Part shown: positions 24,467 through 34,559 of the stretch, in pieces
Layout: each line of letters begins with the position of its first letter
How positions within the stretch are numbered: position 1 is the stretch's first letter
DNA from: Oscheius dolichura
Taxonomy: Eukaryota > Nematoda > Chromadorea > Rhabditida > Rhabditidae
Direction of reading: 5' to 3'
Length of the DNA stretch: 64,000 nt
NCBI GenBank assembly: GCA_932521035.1
Contig: OW051493.1
Location: forward strand, 7,440,001-7,504,000
The notes under the pieces: generated by a model
Seen by the model: the letters and a program-made list of their open reading frames with translations, nothing else
What the model was told of the DNA's origin: nothing
The model's database searches: none
Position numbers and translations under genes: made by a program

Positions 24467-25806
24467 TTATCCCAAGCAATGAGCTGCCGTAACGGCCGGT
24501 CCATTGAAATCTTCTAACTGATATTGCCCCATGTTATTGCAGATCAAAGTGGCAGTAGCAGGCTGAAAACAAGACAAACAATTTGTTGGTAAGGAAGAGA
24601 TAAGCTCACATTTCCTGGGGCAGGACCTCCCAACCCATTTTGGAATGTCATCAGACTCAATGGATTGCCCATTGGGGTACAGGTTATGATCAGCGTAGAG
24701 CAGCCATTTTGAGATGGGCCAGGCCTAAAATACAGTGTGGTAGAGGAAAAAGGGAAGAACTTACATAGAAGTCGGTGAGTGACTCATATCTCCGTCGTCA
24801 GGATCCGGGCCGAGGGCTACTTGACTGGCCATACAGGCATTACAGGCTATAAAGAGGCAAAGTTGTGTTTGGAGAAGTCAAGGTTGCCCTTCGGGGAGAG
24901 CGTGGTGTTTTCAGCACTGACCGATCCATTCAAATCTTCTAATCGTATTACTCGGGGTGTTCGTTTTTGTTTTTCAATTTTTTTTCCAGTAGTTTCGAGA
25001 CTTCTTTCCATGACAATGTCCGAAATTTGAAAGATGACCACGCGCGTAAGATTGTGACAAAAACAAAAATAGGTCGCCTATCTCCGCGGTCCGGTTTCTC
25101 ACGGGATCATAGACCAGAAAAGGACTCTTCGGGGAAAGTGGCGCAGATCATACTGATGGCGCTGCAGAAGAGAAAAAGGAAGTAATAGAGACCTCTGTCC
25201 CTTGGAGTACCTCTGTTACCTATTTCTCAGTCGAGAAAGTACTATGCCGTTTAGGAGTTGAGGTGGGACTTGGGGGCCATAACTACCATTTCTTTGTCTT
25301 ACTTCCCTAATTTCTATTTTTCAGGGAGTCGCTGGCCCCAAAATAGTGAGATTCGACCTATGGCGAACGGTCGAAGACCACTCATAAGTTCAGTAAAAGT
25401 TCTCCATCTTCTAGAGTAACTAGAAAGATCAGAAGTGAGGTACCGTCTGGTCAGTTTTGGTAATATCACTACGGAATGGAAGGGGTGGCATCCTGGGAGC
25501 CACACAGTGGACTAGTGGCCCTCCTAGGGCGGAGAGCAGGTCGTTATGGGGGCATGGACATGCGAAAGAGTTCCTTAGGGGAATCCAGAACAGAAGGGAG
25601 AGGTCAGCATAATTGCCCTGATAATGGTTACCTGCGGTTGTTGTTGTTGTTCCTAGTGTAGTAGTTGTTGTAGGAACAACAGTAGTCCCGGCTACCGTAG
25701 TGGTAACCCCTGGTGGCAGAGTAGTCGCCGTCCCCGTATCGGCTGTTCTGACACAGCCATCGACGAGCCCGAATAAACCGAACAAAATGTGGTATAGGAT
25801 AACCAT
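24467..25806 (-). CDS. Secreted C6-domain protein, copy I
   Basis: Four exons (25632-25806, 24765-24846, 24610-24724, 24467-24562) give 155 residues. A signal peptide (MVILYHILFGLFGLVDG) precedes CVRTADTGTATTLPP and a long Thr/Val linker. The C6 domain has CNAC, NGC, LIITC, TLIC and AHC and is closest to copies E and F. All junctions are in phase 1, 2, 0. Intron 1 is about 785 bp with no recognised content. A TATAAAAG-like box lies near 25872. The shared GATA/AACAGGAT block was not found. Confidence 0.87.
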
Positions 25807-26129
25807 TAGCGTGGAAAAAGGGAAATATTAGCAGTCGGGAGAAAGTGGGCGTTGATGACATGGATCCCCCCTTTTATATGAACTTTCCAATTAAGCGGGA
25901 AAACATCCCTGCGTCGGTCTTTGTTCGAGATTAGAGAGATCCCGCGAAGGGAAAGGACAGCAATCAGATAAGAAACACGGCTATGGAACGCTAAGCGGCT
26001 TTTTTTATAGCCGGCAGTGAAGGCCAGGTGGGATATATTGGAACCTACACTCTAGGGGCAATAACCGAAATGGGTAGGAAGTGCCGAAAGGGGATTATAA
26101 CCATTGGCACCAAAAAATGGAGACCCCTT

Positions 26130-26472
26130 GGAACGGCGATCTACTAGCCGTTCCGTCGTCCTGTAGCAATGGCTAGACTCCTCCAAGCGGGACCCACTGG
26201 CTGCCTTATCCTCCAGTCCGTCCATCCATAGGATAAAATTAGCTCCACGGCGGCCAAGTGACACCAAGATATTGGCTTCGCCTGTGGTTATTACGAAGTG
26301 GATGAGGCGGATATGCCCATAAAATGTGTAAACGGAGTATGGATAGATACCCGCCAGGATCGGACTACTCCGGTAGTTGGAGACTGTTACTGTAATGACC
26401 CAGTTTTCGTCCTGACCTACTGTAACGGCTCAGACCTCACCATTGACAATGACTATATAACGCCAGGGCCGT
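26130..26472 (+). pseudogene. Diverged C6-like gene remnant on the plus strand
   Basis: 26258-26472 reads ACGYYEVDEADMPIKCVNG, WIDTRQD, GDCYCND, TYCNGS and then a stop. This aligns with the last exon of the gene at 27166-27701 (CGYVGLT, IQCVNGKWIDT, PDCSCGD). Upstream, 26170-26225 resembles its second exon (GC followed by hydrophobic residues) but contains stops, and no signal exon was found. It is probably a broken relative. Confidence 0.5.
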
Positions 26473-27165
26473 AAATGTAAAGGCGTGAATAAAACCATTC
26501 TCTGGATGAGCATTTCCCTTTTTTTCTGCTTCTTACCATCCTGCTCGCGGTTCGCCTCATTTCTCTGACACCAAAGCAGCCTACTGATGTTCTCCGCCGC
26601 TGCGCAGTCGTGACAAAGAAACAGAACCCCGAGTCACAAGCCGGACTGGAGCACCGTGAGACCGTACGCTCAAATGGATTGCAAATCACTACCAGCCAGC
26701 GACTGTTAGCCGAACTTTTGCAACTTCTACCAACAGCAGCGGCTGCAAGAACAAAGCGAGTGGTTATGGATGCGGACTCCCTTTCCCCGTCCACCTGGGA
26801 GAGTACCGGCCAACCGCCTCGTCGTTCAAGAACTTCAAGAAAGCAACAAGAGACAAAGAGTTTCCCTTGAAATACGCCGATCATGGGGGCACCTTTATAA
26901 CGGGAAACTTGGCAACTATAAGAAAATGAACGGCGGTCTATTTTTTTGGGCAGACGGCTATGGTCTCCTCTCCGCAGCAAGCAGTTCTGAAACAGTAAAT
27001 GGTGAGAAGAAGAGGCTCGTTTAATTAAATAAATGGTTTTAAATGGTGGGAGACATGGGATTAATTAATACGCGGGCAGTTTATAAGGGAGATTTTTGGT
27101 ATCTTTTCCATGATCTCTTTGCCCGTTTCTGATACTCTTTAGCCCAATATTTTCACTTCAGGCGT
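26473..27165. other. Region with unexplained open frames
   Basis: A minus-strand frame of 175 codons (26453-26980) and overlapping plus-strand frames are present. One plus frame (about 26650-26928) reads protein-like (SGCKNKASGYGCGLPFPVHL, ending LATIRK) but lacks a start and clear splice sites. It may be an exon of an unrecognised gene. Confidence 0.3.
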
Positions 27166-27701
27166 ATGTTAACAGTTCTAGTCATCTTTCTCCTCTATGG
27201 GGAGATGGCCTATGGCTGTAGGAGAGTGGAAGAACCGGACGTAGAAACTGGTAATCACTCCTAGATTTTTTTAAAACTATATAATACCAGCATGTGGATG
27301 CCCTCAATTAGCCCAAGCGACAGGGCAGCTGGCTGCTGGAAGAGTCCGAGAAGAGCTACAAATTAATCAAATAGAAGATGCTTCGGGATGTTCCTATATC
27401 ATTTCCTTGAAGTGTAATTGCACTCTTGTGAATCATAAGACATTTATTGATATGGTAAGTTCTCTTAACTTTTAGACTATTGAACGCGCATCAGAGTTTT
27501 CCATTTAAAATAGACTCATGAGCAATTTTAACTTTTCAGTCGCGCCAAGAGATCAGCCAAGGTTGTGGTTATGTTGGACTGACGACGTCGGACATTCCTA
27601 TACAATGTGTAAACGGGAAATGGATTGATACTGGCAACGGTGAAGAATCCGCTCCTGACTGCTCTTGTGGGGATGCATCTTCTCCCACCTGTGCCCCATA
27701 A
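27166..27701 (+). CDS. Small secreted Cys-rich protein, C6-related
   Basis: Three exons (27166-27250, 27291-27454, 27540-27701) give 136 residues. A signal peptide (MLTVLVIFLLYGEMAYG) is followed by CRRVEEPD with no Thr linker, then CGCPQ, SGCSYIISLKCNC, QGCGYVG, IQCVNG, PDCSCGD and TCAP. The first intron has phase 1, as in C6 genes, and the GC-hydrophobic-C and CVNGKW elements echo C6 domains, but with about twice the cysteines. It may be a diverged branch of the same family. Function unknown. Confidence 0.75.
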
Positions 27702-27960
27702 CCATAGATATTGGATTATGTACTGTGCCAACAATAAACACATCTATTCGCAATCGTTTTCTTCTATTTTAGAAGCTATGGATGACTATAAACTACTCTC
27801 CAATCCTCTGCCAAACTTCTAGCCAGCGGTTCTGCAAATTATTTGAAAAAGCGGCGAACATCACGAAGAGCAAAGACGCTAACTGGTGGGATTCTCTCAG
27901 AACTTGATGAACGTGGTAGAACAAGAGATCTTTCGTCTGTTATCTACAGGCTTGTAGAAT

Positions 27961-28618
27961 ATGCTCGCGATTCTATTCCTATCCTATCTTCTCTGTGGAG
28001 AGCTGGTTCTTGGCTGTGGTACTGTCAAAAAAGGTACTGTTCTCTTTTTCTCTCGGGGTTTAGGGTTTCACCAAGGGTTTCGGTGGGATGGAAGCTTTTT
28101 GGAATGGTATGGAAGCTACACTTAGTTTGGAGAAAAAGAAAAAGGAAAATGTTTTGGACAGGGTGCTTAGAAAAAGGTAACAAACGAGAAAAAAGAGAAC
28201 GCAATTCAGAAAAAGAAAAATTGCACTCCTTTTCTTTCAGATTGCACTTCGTGTGATATCAATAAAGTAAAGCTTGCGCCTGAACCCGACCCGGAGTATG
28301 GGCATCCGCCCACTTCTGCGTGAGCTCTACTAGTCATGCTGATAAATGAACACTTCTTCCAGGCTCGGTGCTCCTCAAACTGCCACGGGCTGTGCCGTAT
28401 TGGAGTTGACCTGTGTCGCTATAACTACGGAACCGGGAACTATCCTCACCTTCTTCTCAACAAAGGGCGATGACCTTGGAAATGCAGCCAACGGAACTAT
28501 TGCTTCGCCAGCTGTTGGTACCCTGATCTGCAATGAAGATCAAGAATGGACTTACACTCAAAATATAAGCGGTATCTTGGTTACCAATGCAGTTAACCGT
28601 GCAGAATGTATGGGCTAA
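27961..28618 (+). CDS. Secreted C6-domain protein, copy L
   Basis: Three exons (27961-28033, 28241-28319, 28363-28618) give 135 residues. A signal peptide (MLAILFLSYLLCGELVLG), CGTVKK and then CTSC show that the Thr linker is missing altogether. The domain has CTSC, ATGC, LELTC, TLIC and AEC, six cysteines as in copy H. The third intron present in minus-strand copies is absent, so one exon covers both halves. The stop forms TAATAAA, which doubles as the polyadenylation signal. Confidence 0.85.
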
Positions 28619-29140
28619 TAAACATCCTCCGTATCCTTCTTTTCGAGTTTTATTTTTCCTTCTTATTCCAACACTTTGATTTGCACAGGTATACAGCATT
28701 GTATTTGAGAATGTTTCGCAAAATTATCGGCTTTCGGGATATTTTTCTTTGGGATACGACGCCATTTCTAAAGGTGCCTTTTATCTCCAATATATTTGAA
28801 GGCTCAAATGTTTATACTTGATAAATGCCCAAAAATCAATTTGATATCTCAGATGCTTGACAATGTCCCGTTCTTCAAATTCTTGCAGACAGCTATAATG
28901 AAAAGAAGTAGCGGGAAATGATGGGAATCTGGCAGAATTTAATTAAAAACAGAAGTATATAAAAAGGGCTCCCATCTGGCTATTACAGTAGTTCTGTGTA
29001 TCTCAAATGAGTGCTCTTACTGTCTTCCACTTTGTCAAGAGGCGCGCCTCATTCCAGACGATTTTTATTGTTCTGTATGGCCCACCTCGTCTATGTTCCA
29101 TATTTTGTTCCAGGGTGTACTGTAGTTCTCTTTTAGGTAG

Positions 29141-29798
29141 ATGCGCATAGTATTTGTCGTCTATCTCCTCTGCGGGCACCTTGTATTTGGCTGTGAAACG
29201 CCAAAAAAAGGTACAGTAAAGAATGCAATCGAATCTGGGAAAGGGAGAAGGGTTCCTTTAGACAACGAATTCCAGTGGCTATCCACAAGAAAGAATTGAA
29301 CAATAATAAAAGAACAGAGATATGAAATAGGAGAATTATGCTTATAACTTGGTCCCGTAGCGGAGACGGGCCGCTAAATTTGAATCCGTGGAATATCCGT
29401 TGGGCATCTGTACTAAATCTTCAGATTGTACTTCGTGCGACGTCAACATAGTAAAGCTCGAGCCTGATCCCGACCCGGAATATGGGCATGCTCCCACTAT
29501 GGCGTAAGTCTCAGTAAAAATGTAAATGAACGCTTCTTCCAGGCTCGGTGCTCCTCAAGCTGCCACGGGCTGTGCCGTATTGGAGTTGACCTGCGTCGCT
29601 ATAACTACGCAACCGGGAACTATCCTCACCTTCTTCTCAACAAAGGGCGATGATCTTGGGCAGGCAGCCAGCGGTACTATTGGTTCGCCAGCTGTTGGTA
29701 CCCTGCTCTGCAATGAAGATCAAGAATGGACTTACACTCAAAATATAAGCGGTATCTTGGTTACCAATGCAGTTAACCGTGCAGAATGTATGGGCTAA
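29141..29798 (+). CDS. Secreted C6-domain protein, copy M
   Basis: Three exons (29141-29210, 29425-29503, 29543-29798) give 134 residues. It is a tandem duplicate of copy L: the last exon differs at only a few residues (for example GQAASGTIGS against GNAANGTIAS). The signal peptide is MRIVFVVYLLCGHLVFG. Introns differ much more than exons, which suggests selection on the protein or conversion of the last exon. A TATATAAAAAG box lies at 28956-28966, about 175 bases before the ATG. The stop again overlaps AATAAA. Confidence 0.86.
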
Positions 29799-30451
29799 TA
29801 AAAAAATATTCATTTATACGGATGGGATGGTGTCAAGTTTTAACAATGGATTTCTGTCAATGGATTCTTCGAGAATCGTTGAAATTTCACATGACTCGCG
29901 ATAGGCTCCCACCGCGAGAAGTTTGGGGCCTTGGGTTACTGTAGCGATTAAAGGAAACCTGAGGGGCCCCTTGATTTTGCCTGATTGAGCGCAGTGGTCC
30001 CGCAGCGACTGCGCTCACTCATTCTGTTTTGCCGCAATACTTTTCACAGGAAAGGAGAAATTGGCTGAAACCTAGATCATTCGATTCCGTTTTTGACGCT
30101 GATTCTGATGACGCCTTTCGTTTTTTATGAAAAGGCCAATTTCGCTGTCCCGTTTTCCTCTGCTATAGTAATCCGTCTGGGTCCCTCAGGGTTCCGTTAA
30201 ATGCTCAACCAAGAGCTTCGTCAGAAAAAATCTGGCAGGACACTGCTCTAAAACTACACTTCCATTTCTGTATCCCATAAATCATTTATTACGCTGAATA
30301 CAGAGATCACAAAAATACAGAGACCAGACAAAGCGTCAGAAAAGATTACAGAAAGAAAGGAATGATTAGCTCTGCGTAGAGACGAGAAAAAAAACCACGT
30401 GATAGGAAAAGACCCATTTTTTGGGTTGAAAGCATCTGTCTGTCGTCGATG
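29799..30451. other. Intergenic spacer
   Basis: The gap separates the end of C6 copy M (+) from the 3' end of the HD-fold gene (-). No gene was recognised. The GGTCCCGCAG near 29997 resembles the dispersed motif noted at 23444. Confidence 0.5.
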
Positions 30452-32245
30452 TCAATATTTCCGTTCTCCTTTCTCTAAGAGTTTAATTTCATGTTGGATA
30501 TTGGTTCTGGCACGACTTTCCAACTCTTCTCGCATTTCCTTTGTGGCGAAGATGTTCGGCACTTGGATAAAGAGCTTCAGGACCTGAATTATGGGCATTT
30601 CCTGTGAAAAGAATGGGAAAAATACCCGGAGACGCTGTTTGGCGTATTCTTCGTCACTCAAATTCGGATATTCCTTACGCTGGGCGATTTCATGTTCAGC
30701 AAATCTGAAAGATGTCCATAAAGCTGTGTTTTTGAGCAATTTTAGACCGGAAGACTCTAAAAACTTCTAAATATGGCCAGTAAACATGCTCCGCCGTCAT
30801 TTCCCAAAAAGTACGCCCGCCTTTGGGCGCTTCTCGGAGTCTTTTCTGTCAACAAGAGCCCCTTTTGGATACCGCTGTTGTTGAAATGGGAAAAATTCAA
30901 AAGAGGGCTCACTTTTTACTAGGATCAGCGAGAAAAGCCATGTCAAAGTCGATAAGATAGTGGAGATCCTCCGTGCCCGTGGCCCCCTCTGTCAGATGAG
31001 CCTCCGATGAGGAGGATCCCGATGCTTCTATCAGATCAGCCACATAGTTTTCCTAAAGATTGTAAATTTGGTTCAGATGGAAGATCGCTTACCGAGTCAA
31101 ATGTCGTCTCCTGGGCGAAATGTCTCAACAATTGGGCGCTTTTATTGGCAGAATCGGCCGATTGCGGATCGTAGACGGCACTGAAACGAATTTTTTAGAT
31201 TTCCATCGGCTGCCAGGTGTTTTTCATATATTTCACCATAAAAAGGTGCCCCTTCTCTTTTCAGGGTCGCCAAACTCAACGAGGAGGGAATGTCAACAGG
31301 GGGCAGGCCACAAATTTGGCTAATTAGTCCCCGAGGGCTGAGGGGCAGTAAGAAATGTTGTTTGGAGGGGCATTTGACTAGAATTTTTGGATCCAACGGG
31401 TACGGTAACTTGGAGAAAACAAGGTCTTTGTTTCGAAGAGGCCAATAGGTCTAATTAGATGGTTTAACATAGAGTTGAGGGCTGAGTTCATATATTTTTG
31501 ACCATAAACGTCCCACAACCTTTAGAAGCCAAAAATGGTGTAAGATCCATTTGCAATCCTCAAAAATTGAAAGAATGCCCACTTCTTGAAGAAGACAGCA
31601 AAAGCCGTGGCGTAGCGATCCTTCAAGCAGTCCTTGTACTTGTCAAAGAACGCCAACATCTGATGGAGGTGGTCAATTCCCCTGAAAAACATTCCTGTTT
31701 AATTAAGTTACTACAATAATCCATCAGCTGTGATGTCGAGGGTCACATTCTGTCCCGTTCCGCGTTCCGTATAAATAACATCCTGTGAAAAAATGCCGCT
31801 GACCCGTTTAAAGCCGGAAGATTGAAATTCAAAGATTCCCGGGATCGTTCTTCGACCGAACAAGTTTTCCTGGATCAAAATGTCTGCCCGTCTCCTGGTT
31901 GGGGGGACCGACCGATCGACGTGAACCCATTGTAATGGGGGATGTTTGTCATTTGAGGATGAAGGGCTCATTTCCCCGCTAGAATCGCAAACAAAACAAC
32001 CAGACAATCCTAATGTAATGAGGTTTTTAACGACCAAACAGTTGTGGATATGAGCGGATCTTTGTGATAATTTGAAGGATTTCACGGAATTTCTCTAATT
32101 TTAAAGGACTGCCCCTTAATTTCTGGACTTGCCTAAAGGGCCGATTTCTGTGTGCATCCATCAGAATGTCCCACCACTTCTGTCGATTCGTATCGGACAG
32201 GAAAGTAGTCAAATCTTGCCAACGGACCATAAGTTCTGCTTCCAT
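30452..32245 (-). CDS. HD-phosphohydrolase-fold protein with degenerate metal site
   Basis: Six exons (32133-32245, 31583-31681, 31093-31180, 30913-31052, 30626-30704, 30452-30601) give 222 residues, all in frame. The fold matches predicted metal-dependent HD phosphohydrolases of the COG4339 type. Conserved framework: MVRWQDL, DHLHQMLAFFDKYKD, AVYDPQSADSANKSAQL, DFDMAFLADPSKKFAEHE, KEYPNLSDEEYAKQRLR, and VPNIFATKEM with RARTNIQHEI. The usual ligand motifs are changed: YH reads FR (RPFRGIDHL), the WFHD dyad reads FFKN, and the ATxHH element is lost (LIEASGSS). One His and the late Asp remain. Intron 1 is best explained by a GC-AG donor (AG/GCAAGT). It is probably a pseudoenzyme; the substrate is unknown. 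Confidence 0.78.
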
Positions 32246-32506
32246 CTTTTCTGAAGAGGCGGTTTTTGTTTTTTAAAGGTTTGTTCCACTATTTAGGCAG
32301 TAATCCCACAAAGAATTGTTTCAGCTTGAAGTGTATTTAAAGAGAAATTTGAGAAAATCGGGCCGGGGAGAGGTAAGCAACGGATTAAACCTCGAATAGT
32401 TGGCTGAAGGGTGGGAGAGAAGGCTGAGAATCAATAGAACTGCGCCAGGCTAACATTCATTATGTCGCTCTCCTTGCATGGTGACGGACGGCCACAGAGA
32501 ACTTTT

Positions 32507-32704
32507 TCATTCATAATAAACGAGTCGATTACGGTCAGGATTAAAGGACAATTGAGCCTGGGCCGCCAATTTTCTAATTAGCCGCCCGTTTTCGACTGCC
32601 AGCGCGACTAAACCGGGAAAACTTTGATGAAGATTAAAATTTCCCGTGGGCTGCACCTTACTTTTTAATTGAAGAAGTCGTCTAGAAGGAAGAAGAAAGC
32701 ACAT
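32507..32704 (-). CDS. Hypothetical 65-residue protein
   Basis: An uninterrupted minus-strand frame (starts MCFLLPSRRLLQLKSK, ends PDRNRLVYYE) lies 5' of the HD-fold gene on the same strand. It has no signal peptide, domain or obvious splice partner. It may be chance. Confidence 0.25.
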   Translation of the reverse strand: MCFLLPSRRLLQLKSKVQPTGNFNLHQSFPGLVALAVENGRLIRKLAAQAQLSFNPDRNRLVYYE

Positions 32705-32781
32705 TTTTAATTATTGAAGTATATAGAAAGTGATTCCCGTGGCTAGAGAAGAGAAAATGGTGGGAAAAGGCGACCAAAAGT

Positions 32782-32895
32782 GTATAAAACGGGATCTTTT
32801 CTGTATTGAACGAGTAGTGCCCAAAAACCATTATTTTTAAACTGAAAAAGGTGAAATTTATTAAAAGAAGAAGGAGACGTTCAAAATGGGTAAGT
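32782..32895 (+). promoter_or_regulatory. TATA box and first exon of an unidentified plus-strand gene
   Basis: TATAAAA (32782-32788) is followed about 100 bases later by a well-placed ATG (32886-32888) that runs after one more base into a perfect donor, GGTAAGT. This looks like a real 5' end with a minimal coding first exon. No convincing second exon was found before the minisatellite at 34.56 kb. Confidence 0.4.
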
Positions 32896-34559
32896 AGTAA
32901 ATCCCCCCGCCTAATCTATGAGGCAAATCAGAAAGGTTCCAGCCGCCAGACAAACAACATGTTGTAAGCCGGGCAGATGTTTAGATAAAGGGCATTTGAC
33001 GCCTTCCCGCTGAGATTTGATTATGTTTTCCCTATAAAGAATTCATTAAACCGGCGGAGTTAGAGTAAAAAGTAGATTATTTGAGGAGGAAGAACCGATT
33101 TTCCTATTAGTTGTGCTCGGGGGAAGAGGAATAGAGAGAGAGCGGGTAGAGGCGATGAATGAGCAAACTGACAGGGAGAGAGGGGCCCCGGAGAGAGACA
33201 GAAGACAGCCCCCGCGGGGGGAGAGAGAGCAGAGACGGCACCCCCTACCACACAAACAACAAGCTAAGCCACAATTGGAGGAGGCTAACACTGGGGGATA
33301 AGAGAGGAATATTCGTTGTGAGACCAAGACACAGGGACAACTCAGGCTATTTCTGGAGAAATCTTTTTATTTGATCAGAGAAAACGGGAAGGAAGGAAGG
33401 AGAAGAGACACAAATAAACAAACCCGTGGCAAATAGCTGACGGTTGGCGGAAAGGGGCAATGCGCTTTTGATCCCAGAAAAAGTTGGGGATGGTGAGGGG
33501 GAGAAGACTAATTGGAAGGGGAATTCAGTCGCTAATTGGTAGGAAAAAAGCAAGCTGGGAGGGGAATACTGAATACTGCTCCCTTGGGGTTGAAAAGAGG
33601 GGACACTAAAGAGCAAGGAGCATGGAAACGGTGGTAAAGATAGAGGCCACTTGCCCTCCCTTATCATAAGAACACGGCCCCCGTTTTAAGCTGGTTTTTA
33701 TGCCGACTGATGCCAAATTTAGCTCATTGAATCCATCAAAAACAATGACTATGCTGGTCACGCTGCAAAAAGTCATGTAAATTATGACGCGACCGACCCG
33801 CAGGTGATGTTACCAGGTTTCGAGGTCACCCAATCCGATTAGGTACCCGAAATGGTCCAGAGAGTCAAAAAACAAAGTCAGACCTTTAAAGTTGAAAAAA
33901 ACGACTCTGACCTGATTGTGATTCCCGACGGAAGAGTCGCCCAAGGCGAGATGACATCTCCAGCCGATCTGAACTAATATGTGTGTATTTGTAGGGCGGG
34001 GGCGGACCAGAGGGCAATTTTTAGAAGAAGACAGGGATGAAGAAATGGAGTGGGAAGGGAAAATTATAGACTCGGTAGACATGACCAACACGGTTGGTTT
34101 ATGAAATGTCAGAGATGACAACGATGAGACGCTTCCCCTTCCAACAGCTAAAGATTTAAAGAGCTCTGTAGCCAATTGGGTGAAACCTCTTACAAACTAA
34201 GGAAACGAAGAAAATGGGGCAGAACTGTCCTCTCGGCTGTCCAGGTGCAGTACCAGCTGGTGCATTGCAATGGAAAAATTAAATGTAAGGAAAGGGAGAT
34301 GTGGAAATTAGACGAAGACAGGAGAGGTGAAGTCGGCAATGCCAGGGTATGAGATTGAAGGATGATACATTGGAGAGAATGCTCGTACTCCATTTCTGGT
34401 AGACAGAGAATTAACAGACTAAACAGAAAAAGAGTATGATGTTTATCGATGCAACGAACTGAAGCAATAATAGATTCACAAATCCGTCCTTGTGAAATTG
34501 AATGAGCCATCTATTTTGGAAACTGACAAACTACAAAATTTCTCAAATAAATACGTGTT
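32896..34559. other. Region without a supported gene
   Basis: 33110-33250 is purine-rich (GAGAGA tracts). Open frames at 33810-34175 and 34190-34510 (-) lack domains. It may be intronic for the promoter at 32.8 kb. Confidence 0.4.

Noticed and set aside
26453-26980. 175-codon minus-strand frame as a gene
   Set aside because: Low-complexity Arg/Ser-rich composition, no domain, and a more protein-like reading on the opposite strand.
31711-32085. 124-codon minus-strand frame inside the HD-fold gene
   Set aside because: It lies wholly within intron 1 in a frame that does not connect to the flanking exons, and no domain was seen.
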